64,000 bases of DNA from Bostrychus sinensis (Eukaryota > Chordata > Actinopteri > Gobiiformes > Eleotridae). The translations under genes were made by a program, and so were the position numbers. The stretch spans positions 33,494,711-33,558,710 of the forward strand of contig CM036240.1 of assembly GCA_020698575.1 (NCBI GenBank), read 5' to 3'. The notes below the pieces were generated by a model that was not told the DNA's origin, did no database searches, and worked only from the letters and a program-made list of their open reading frames with translations. Positions 56,826 to 64,000 of the stretch are shown here, piece by piece; the first letter of the stretch is position 1, and every line of letters begins with the position of its first letter.

Positions 56826-59790
56826 CCCTTCGGGCGCCAGAGTTTTTTATTTTTTTCCCAGACACTGCTCCACTGACCACTGGTGTCAAATATATTTTTG
56901 AACTCCAGTACTTATGAACTCTTAACTGGGTAAGATAGAACCAGAAAATGGAGGGCTGCTTAAGAGTGGGTCCCTGGGTACAAGAGGGCCTTTGGTTTTC
57001 CCAAAATATGTACCTCCGTAACCCCCAGGTTATCTAAAATGTTACCCAGGAAAGGCACATGCTGGCTGGGTAAGATAGAACCAGAAAATGGGCTTTGGTT
57101 TTACCTACTATGTACCTCCATAACCCCCAGGTAAGGGTTAGGGTTACCAAAGCCCATTTTCTGGTTCTATCTGACTGGAAGTAGGTAGGTTTTCATTCTG
57201 TGGTCAGATCTATCCATTTCCCCCAAGAAACTGTTGTATTGGTCAACACACACTTGTCTGTTTATTGTGCGAAAACCACTCTCATTTTTCTTTGTCCTGA
57301 TTCTTTTCTGAACATAGCCATTCCTATGAATGGTTGATAACATTGTCCATGCACAAGCCAACAACTTCCCCTTCCCAGAGAAACACTGGGTCATCTCCAC
57401 TTTTCAACTTCAAGGCTTTGGGTCTCAGGCATTTTGGCATTCCTTGCCTTGTGCCTTCTCACTGTCCCACACAATCCAGTGTTACTTTCAGCTTATTCAC
57501 AGGCAATGTCTGGTGATGTGTAATAACTATCCATACAAACTTCATGTCCCTTGTCTGTGTATGGGGCCATGAGTTCACGGACGACAGAGTGGGTGGCACT
57601 GACCGACATTCACTCAAAACATATGCTCTGTAGCCATAGTTATCCAGTTTCTTGGGATTATAAAATGTTTGTGCTTATCTTCCTTTGAAAGCTATTCTCA
57701 TCTCATCTAATGAAAGTTCTCTGAGTGGGCTGTAGACTTCTGCAAAGCGAGGTATTATGATTTTTATTATTGGACGCACTTTGAAGAACTTATCATATCC
57801 TGGCTGACCAACTCTCACATACTCACTATTACTGGCAAAATGCAAGAATGACAAAATAATTTCTGTTTCTGTTTTCTGTTTTAAAATCTGTTTCTAGACA
57901 TTACTCTGCCAAAACCAGGGGTGTATGTTGCCCAAAAAGTTCCCCTACAATCCTCAATCTCTAGCTTCTCTACCAGGCCCATAGACAAATGCAAAGAAAG
58001 GAATGCTTTCATTTCAGGGACTGATACATCACACCATGCATGGAATCTGGACTTTGGCTTGAGCTGTGTTGAGGATAAAACTTGATGAGCATATCTGTTA
58101 GTCTCATTTGTAAGGAGGTTCCAAAAATCATCAGTTAGAAAGAGAAATAAAAAATCTATTGGATCAGCACCAGTCAGATCCTTCTCTCCTGTAGAGCCAA
58201 CAGGCTCATCAAACTGCTTTATCCACTTCTGATAAGTTTCTAGGTGTCTCAGTTGATCCCAGCCATTTTTCCACATTGCTGTTTATGCTGGCCCTATTGT
58301 TACAGCCTCTCCCCTGCCTTCCTCTTCTACCACACCTGCCTCCTCTCCTACTTCTGTTGTGGAAAGTGTCAGTACAAACTCTTTCATTGCCACTGGCACA
58401 GTCACTTTCCCTGCTATCATTGCTTACACTCACTTCAGAAGGTAGATATTCTCCCTCAGAATCAGAGTCAGCAGTAAATGAAAAAAATGCTTTTAACCAT
58501 TACTATAGACTTCTCTCTCAGTGCTTTGCTTCTCTATCAGACGTGGTCTGGATATTTGCAGCTGAAAACAGCTGTATTTATAGACAGCTGAAGACTGTGA
58601 TCACTAAGGGCCATATTTACTAAGACAAGTACAAAATTGCGAGTGCAGCTTAAAAAATAGCGTCTGGTATTTGTGGGCGTGTTGCGTGTGATATACAAAG
58701 AGAAACTGCGCAAGTAACTGCTGCCGCAAATCTGATATGTAAATGAGAATTTTGCGTGAGCATAAAATGCACTGACAGCGAGAGCAACGCTGTTTGCCAG
58801 CTCTGACTGCATCTTTCCTACAGAGATGCAACACAAAACACAATCTGAGAGTCCAACAAATAACAGGACTGACTGTAGTAGAGCTGTGTTCGCTGACCAG
58901 AGTCACGTGACTTATTTCCCCTCTGTGAAAGACAGTGAAGGGAGAGGAAAGTCCTTTTCACTGTCTGTCAGAGCCAGTAACCTTTCAAACAATTATATAA
59001 AATGTATCAGTAGCCCATATGGCGTGCTGATGGTGATCGAATAAAAATAACAATTAAAAAACATTTTCGATGTCCTCCGCTCGATCAAATCCACACAGCC
59101 TTGAGCCTCTGTGGGCAGCTGTCAGTCAAGCGCCGCAGCGAGCACTGGTAGGCAATGAGCTAAACACAGTGAGTAGAGTTTGCGCAGCGTTTAAAGACTG
59201 TTCTGTCACCGTAAGGATTTCAAAGAATGTTAAACAGACTGAAAGCCCAGAGACAGCAGCTGTAAAAGGCTGAAGTTTAGGGAAATACGAGCGAGAATCA
59301 AGGAAAAAGTGTTGCAGGTAAAGTCTGTTTCTTTGTTTCCTTTGACTTCAACTCAACACATTACTGTTGTATCTTTGTAAATGAGCCCTGTTGAAGCATT
59401 AGAACGTATTTTCAACGCCTCATCTGTGCACTAAAAGCTACACTCTTACCTCTGCAAAACTTTTGTACCTGCTTCTCCAACGTGCTAAATTTTCATGCAG
59501 ATTTATCTCCCGTACTCGTGATAAATCAAACAGCGACTGCAAAGCGACTTCATTTGCATTTTCCACCTTGAATTTTGTGCGTTTTGGCAAGAACACCTTG
59601 TTTTACATATTCATTGAATCACAGGAGCAAAATCTGCACCACGCTGAATTTGCTCCTGTGAGAGATGCAAATCTCAGCTGCGCCTGGGTTTGCTCCATTT
59701 TTAGCACGTCTTTTTCATTTAGCGTGCACGCAAACCTTTGATAAATCTGGCCCTAAGTGTCACTATTTGGCACCTCTGGCGCCTAAAGGG
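56826..59790 (-). mobile_element. piggyBac-type DNA transposon, inactivated
   Basis: The ends are CCCTTCGGGCGCCAGAG (left) and, reversed, CCCTTTAGGCGCCAGAGG (right). TTAA follows on the right (59791-59794) and the decayed ATAA precedes on the left (56822-56825), as expected for the piggyBac TTAA target. The - strand transposase starts near 58433 with a basic, Arg/Gly-rich N-terminus, then DPIDFLFLFLTDDFW and MKAFLSLHLSMGLVEK (57.9-58.2 kb), and later NSFLGEMDRSDHRMKTYLL (57.17-57.23 kb). The region between is frame-broken. Subterminal repeats near 56930-57180 resemble the 103-bp array at 24.6 kb. A MITE sits in its 5' leader. Confidence 0.88.
58608..59753. mobile_element. Non-autonomous PIF/Harbinger-like element inside the piggyBac
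   Basis: The ends are GGGCCATATTTACTAA and, reversed, GGGCCAGATTTATCAA. The 3-bp duplication TAA flanks it (58605-58607 and 59754-59756). It has no transposase. It lies between the piggyBac transposase start and its right end, so it arrived later. Confidence 0.82.
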
Positions 59791-59794
59791 TTAA

Positions 59795-60636
59795 GACGAC
59801 TGAGTCTTTAATGGGATGGTAGTGAACTGGACTGATGACTGTTTCATCATATATGAATCATTTGCATGCATTTTGTTGTTTTTTAAAGCCAAAATGAACA
59901 TGTTTGTGTTTAAAAACGGGAGTGAATTATCCTATGATTTTTTTTTTCACTTTATAAACTGTTTATTTACATACACCACAAACACTATAAGATTAGATTC
60001 AATTTTACAATGTTTTGTGGCCAAGTACAAATACTTGGCCACAAAATGTACTTTAGCTCTAAACTTAAGTGCAATAACCCTCTGCAAGATATGAAGTATC
60101 CAAGAATTCAATATGAAATATGTAGAGTAGAAAGCAGTACTATGGACATAATGTACAGGTGGATTCGTGCCTTAAGTGTAAGTACACAATAACCAAAAAC
60201 TATTAAGATATTTTACAAAGGGATATGAACAAAACAATAAAGCAATGGACATTAACTAGTGCATACAAGATGAACCGTGAACAATCTGAGTTAACAGTGC
60301 AATAATAAAGCTATTGCAATATCTAGTACATAGTACTCAAGAGTGCAAATTGATAAAGTACTTTAGCTCAGTTTCACACGGCAAACTCGCAGAAACACAA
60401 TACTTAAAAGTAGGGATAAAAAATAAAAAAAATACAGCTTACAGTAAAAAAAAAGAAAAAAGAAGATTGAACTTATTCAAAAGATAACCCACTGAGGATC
60501 TCATTTATATTATTATACAGAGTAGAGTATATGCAATGTACTCAATGAGAGAGGAGACTTAAACAATGAGGAGTTGAGTCATGGATCACACAGTGGTGAA
60601 TACTGTAAAGAAGTATTAAAAACAGTATGAATGAAG
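59795..60636. other. Intergenic, no gene seen
   Basis: AT-rich sequence with a small hairpin at 60013-60046 and poly-A tracts near 60440. No coding signal is seen. Confidence 0.55.
60013..60046. repeat. 15-bp inverted repeat with 4-base loop
   Basis: TTTTGTGGCCAAGTA is followed by CAAA and its exact reverse complement TACTTGGCCACAAAA. There is no U-run and no bacterial context, so it is not a terminator. Origin unknown. Confidence 0.85.
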
Positions 60637-61285
60637 TCCTCCTGTCTCTCTACAGCACACTGTCCCCCTGTCTCTCTACAGTGCAGTGTTCTCCTGTCTC
60701 TCTATAGTGCTGTGTCCTCCTGTCTCTCTATAGTGCTGTGTCCTCCTGTCTCTCTACAGTGCTGTGTCCTCCTGTCTCTCTATAGTGCTGTGTCCTCCTG
60801 TCTCTCTACAGTGCTGTGTCCTCCTGTCTCTCTATAGTGCTGTGTCCTCCTGTCTCTCTACAGTGCTGTGTCCTCCTGTCTCTCTATAGTGCTGTGTCCT
60901 CCTGTCTCTCTACAGTGCTGTGTCCTCCTGTCTCTCTATAGTGCTGTGTCCTCCTGTCTCTCTACAGTGCTGTGTCCTCCTGTCTCTCTATAGTGCTGTG
61001 TCCTCCTGTCTCTCTACAGTGCTGTGTCCTCCTGTCTCTCTATAGTGCTGTGTCCTCCTGTCTCTCTATAGTGCTGTGTCCTCCTGTCTCTCTATAGTGC
61101 AGTGTCCTCCTGTCTCTCTATAGTGCAGTGTCCTCCTGTCTCTCTATAGTGCAGTGTCCTCCTGTCTCTCTATAGTGCTGTGTCCTTCTGTCTCGCTACA
61201 GTGCAGTGTCCTCCTGTCTCTCTATAGTGCTGTGTCCTCCTGTCTCTCTACAGTGCTGTGTCCTCTTGTCCCTCTACAGTGCGGT
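60637..61285 (+). repeat. 26-bp minisatellite, about 25 copies
   Basis: The unit is of the type TCCTCCTGTCTCTCTATAG followed by TGCTGTG. In the middle, copies with CTATAG and CTACAG alternate regularly, giving a 52-bp higher-order period. The edge copies are more varied (CAGTG instead of CTGTG). The open frames across it are artefacts. Confidence 0.93.
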
Positions 61286-62699
61286 GAAGTAATGGTTTGT
61301 CCATGATGGACATCAGTTTGATCAGTGTCCTCCTGTCCCCCTTTACTGCACTAGTGAGTGTGAAGTATGGTTCATGATGGAGAACAGTTTGAACTGTGTC
61401 CTTCTGTCCTTTTGTCCCTCACTGACTCGAATGTCTCCATGTCTCTGCTGACTGTCAATCTGACTGTCTTTGCTGATCAGTTTATTCAGTCTTTTGCCCT
61501 CCCTCCTCCTGTTCAGTGTTTACCCAGCGGTGAGGAAAAGCATAACAACCACACACTGGGAGAATATCTCCTGCCTCTTGCTGCACAGGTTAAGGCTGAG
61601 TATCCTCAGGATATAGAGTCTACTCGTGCACTTCTTGTACACAGTCCACCATCACTGTTGTCTCCCCAGTCCAGTTGCAGTTCAAGAGCACGTCAGAACC
61701 ACTACTTCTACCTCTTTGCTCTGGGACAAGCTCCACAGGTGTCCTATCTGTCCGTATATACCATAAAAAAATTATTTATTACTTTATACCAAAAATGAAT
61801 ATGCATAAGAATAGTGAAATATAGCAATATTGAAATTCAAAGCATTCTTTGTTATTCCAAAAATATTGAAGTATGATACATTTTGAAATGTATAATTTTT
61901 ATTATGGGCATTATGTTCGTGCTTTTAACATTACTATAAACCATATTAAGGGTTAAGATACACATGGGTTATAAATACATAACACTAGACAATAGGATAG
62001 GTAGAGCAGGCTAAAATGCCACTGGTTCTTAGGCAAATAAAATGCAAACTTGGTTATCAAACAGAACTAGAGACCAGACCTGTCACTTCAAAACTGTATC
62101 ACATCACCTTAATGCAGACCAGCACTAAAAAGCAAAGCTAATGTAACATGGTAGTGATATGGAGACTGTTACTAGGCTAATGTAACTGTACAAAGTAATA
62201 AAAAAAAAAAACATAAATAAAATCATATTACATGTTGAGCAATAATTTATTCATAACTTCGCTTAACTCACATTTTTCGCACAGTCCTTCTCAGTGGCTT
62301 CTTTGGGTTTTTCCTTAGACTTTCGAATGTAGTAAAACAGCGCCCCCAATTTCAGGCTAGTGGCCAAAATTATTCTGCATCCGGCGCCCTTCTGCTCAGT
62401 CTGAGACACAAGCTGATGATGCAACATGGAGGGAGGTGTGCTCAGGCCTCTTGGCCACGCCCATCACTTGACTCCTCCCCCACGTCAAAACACTGCCAGA
62501 AGTCCACACGCAAAAGAAATGCGCTGCAAAAAATTTATTTTTCTTTGCAAAACTATAATTTTTGCAAAACATTACTTTTCATTTGCAATCTTTTATTTTT
62601 CTGTTTGTAAAATTATATATTTTTTCTCAATACTTTTTTTTATTTTTGCAAAACTTTTTTTTATTTTTTTATAATACTTGTGACAGTGTTTTGATTAGA
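61286..62699. other. Intergenic, no gene supported
   Basis: 61300-61440 holds more distant relatives of the minisatellite unit. A 143-codon open frame at 61367-61798 starts in this repeat-derived sequence and has no family signature. 62520-62660 is low-complexity sequence with recurring TTTGCAAAAC. Confidence 0.5.
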
Positions 62700-62898
62700 T
62701 ATTACTGTCCATTCTACTTTGTGGGCAACTTTGGGACTAACATCACAATACTAGGTGCTCCTCTTATTATTATTATGATGTTAATGCCTAAACCCTCTTG
62801 TCTATGCCTTTGTCTATCCCTAGTTTAGAAAAGCAATTAAAGTCATTGTTACATTGCAGATACTTAAACCTGGATCATGTGATTTAAAAATATTCTAA
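62700..62898 (+). pseudogene. TAAR-F: 3' fragment of a receptor exon 2
   Basis: Only TM6, TM7 and the tail remain. YYCPFYFVGNFGTNITILGA is followed by a deletion of about 17 bp near 62790 that shifts the frame. Then LNPLVYAFVYP is readable, and the conserved Trp of the fingerprint is a TAG stop at 62821-62823. The tail FRKAIKVIVTLQILKPGSCD and a normal final stop follow. The sequence differs from TAAR-A to E, so it is an older or distinct copy. A polyadenylation signal remains at 63038-63043. Confidence 0.92.
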
Positions 62899-63243
62899 AG
62901 AGGGTTTACTTCAATTCCAACTTTTCTGCTTTTTGTTGAGTTGCCCTTGAAGAAACTATGTGTGGCTTTTCTGCACTGTTTACCTTCAAAACACCTCTGA
63001 ACCTTCTACTTTACCAATGTAGTCCCATAAGACATGCAATAAATTTACAATGGAATACTAAACAGAACACAAGTGTATTGAAAACAGATGCAGCAACAAT
63101 CACATACATCATCGTACATCATCACGTACATCAATAAACATTTTAAATGAGACTGTTTGACAAGTGAATGTCAATAAAAAAAATCTGCCCCAGCCCTAGG
63201 CCTGAAAGTTAGAATCTACTTCTACTAATAATCCCTTTTGTTT

Positions 63244-63331
63244 GTCAAAAGGGCCAGAGGGATTTGATGAAGAGGATGGCCCACAGAGAATATGAGGAGA
63301 TATAATTAAGCTGACCAACCAATCCTAGACG
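63244..63331 (+). promoter_or_regulatory. Upstream block of TAAR-G, divergent
   Basis: It is related to the 91-bp blocks of the other copies (GTCAAAAGGGCC, GGATTTGATGA, then GGCCCACAGAGAATATGA) but is 88 bp long and less similar, in line with the more divergent exon 1. Confidence 0.4.
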
Positions 63332-63501
63332 ATGGAGACTGTGGAGGCAGAACTTTGCTTCCCACATCTCCACAACAGCTCCTGCAGAAAGGCTAAGTTC
63401 CACCCTACACAAATTCTTGTTACTGATCTACTTCTTTCTACGGCCTCCATGCTCACTTGCACACTAAACCTTCTGGTCATCATCTCTATTGCACACTTCA
63501 G
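63332..63501 (+). CDS. TAAR-G: first exon of a receptor continuing beyond the window
   Basis: The ATG and the frame are intact for 56 codons plus two bases, ending at CAG/GTAGGT, the same phase as all paralogs. The N-terminus has METVEAELCFPHLHNSSCRK, as in the others, then diverges (AKFHPTQILVTDLLLSTA). TM1 contains SMLTCTLNLLVIISIAHF. No acceptor or exon 2 is seen in the remaining 500 bp. Introns here are 340-780 bp, so exon 2 is expected just past the window end. Whether the gene is functional cannot be judged. Confidence 0.85.
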
Positions 63502-63719
63502 GTAGGTATCTACCAGAAAAGGGAAAATACATTGTCTAAAAATGTGTTGGGATTTGGTATTGGTTGGTGTTCACAAGCTCATGTTTTAGAAATGATGAGT
63601 TTACTCTTACTGTATAAGGATTGTAATTTCAGTAAGTTCAGTTTTTATGGGTTATTGAGGTTATTTGAATTCATTCAAGGTTTTTTTTTTTTGTTTTTTT
63701 TTACATTATTGTTATGGCA

Positions 63720-63930
63720 TTTATTCATTCATTTTCTACCGCTTATTCCCGTTAGGGGTCGCGGGTGACTGGAGCCTATCCCAGTAACTTTGGGCCGAAG
63801 GCAGGGTACACCCTGGACAGGGGCCAGCTTGTCGCAGGGCTGACACAGAGACGAACACAGACAGACAACCATTCACTCTCACATTCATCCACTAGGGTCA
63901 ATTTAGAGTCACCAATTCACCTAACACATA
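63720..63930 (-). mobile_element. Dispersed SINE-like repeat, antisense
   Basis: On the - strand it matches the element at 26159-26288 (CGCGACCCCTAACGGGAATA). It extends further 5' with sequence common in fish repeats (AGGGTGTACCCTGC and GTTGTCTGTCTGTG). It lies in the first intron of TAAR-G, if that gene continues. Confidence 0.75.
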
Positions 63931-64000
63931 TTGTTTGTTTTGTTTTGTATTGTTATGGCATAATTTGTCTAATGAAGGATAAAAAAATAAACATTGTTAA

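Noticed and set aside
60013..60046. Hairpin as a transcription terminator
   Set aside because: Intrinsic terminators of this kind are bacterial; there is no gene end or U-run here.
60631..60837. Open frame in the 26-bp minisatellite
   Set aside because: Pure repeat translation of CTCTCTA-type units.
61367..61798. 143-codon frame
   Set aside because: It starts in minisatellite-derived sequence and has no recognisable domain or conserved context.

Overview
This window is nuclear DNA from a bony fish, most likely a percomorph teleost. It carries a tandem cluster of intron-containing trace amine-associated receptors (TAARs), which are olfactory class A GPCRs, all on the + strand. The spaces between them are filled with teleost-type transposons: Tx1/L1-like and L2-like LINEs, Ty3/gypsy fragments, Tc1, hAT, PIF/Harbinger and piggyBac elements, SINEs and minisatellites. 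No non-receptor host gene could be supported.

Receptor genes, left to right. TAAR-A (5982-7649), TAAR-B (26601-28352) and TAAR-D (43615-44934) have two intact exons with matching splice sites and encode 322, 323 and 323 residues. TAAR-E (50723-52035) is full length except for one extra base in exon 1. TAAR-C (33768-34505) is dead: exon 1 is mostly deleted and exon 2 is cut off by antisense LINE sequence. TAAR-F (62700-62898) is a broken 3' fragment. TAAR-G (63332-63501) is an intact first exon whose second exon lies beyond the window. A 5' flank without a gene (39050-39600) and a 3' flank scrap (30506-30562) mark further lost copies. A, B and C form one subgroup by shared flanks. D and E are a recent tandem pair.

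All four complete exon 2 sequences lack the classical amine-binding aspartate 3.32. A, B and E keep an aspartate at 5.42, the alternative amine anchor described for a large teleost TAAR clade. D has asparagine there and so has neither anchor. A 91-bp block immediately upstream of the ATG is kept without gaps in five copies and is the best regulatory candidate.

Layout of the rest. 1-3741 and 8285-14460 hold two copies of one defective L1-like element sharing the same lesions, on either side of TAAR-A and a solo LTR (4061-5534). 14.5-26 kb has no recognisable gene; it holds Tc1 relics, a six-copy repeat, a duplicated exon-like segment and an 11-copy 103-bp array related to a piggyBac end. 28.8-43 kb holds an LTR fragment, a hAT MITE, a 29-bp hairpin, an antisense LINE with a 2A-like peptide motif, a gypsy gag fragment and a Tc1 relic. 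The interval between D and E is a LINE carrying a PIF MITE, then a gypsy pol relic. 52.8-59.8 kb holds a nearly complete L2-like LINE and a piggyBac element with a nested MITE. 59.8-64 kb holds a 26-bp minisatellite and the last TAAR pieces.

I found no wholly new molecular system. The most interesting signals are the anchor-residue pattern of the receptors, the ungapped 5' block, and the record of birth and death of receptor copies among transposons. All coordinates were read by eye; repeat boundaries without target-site duplications are approximate.
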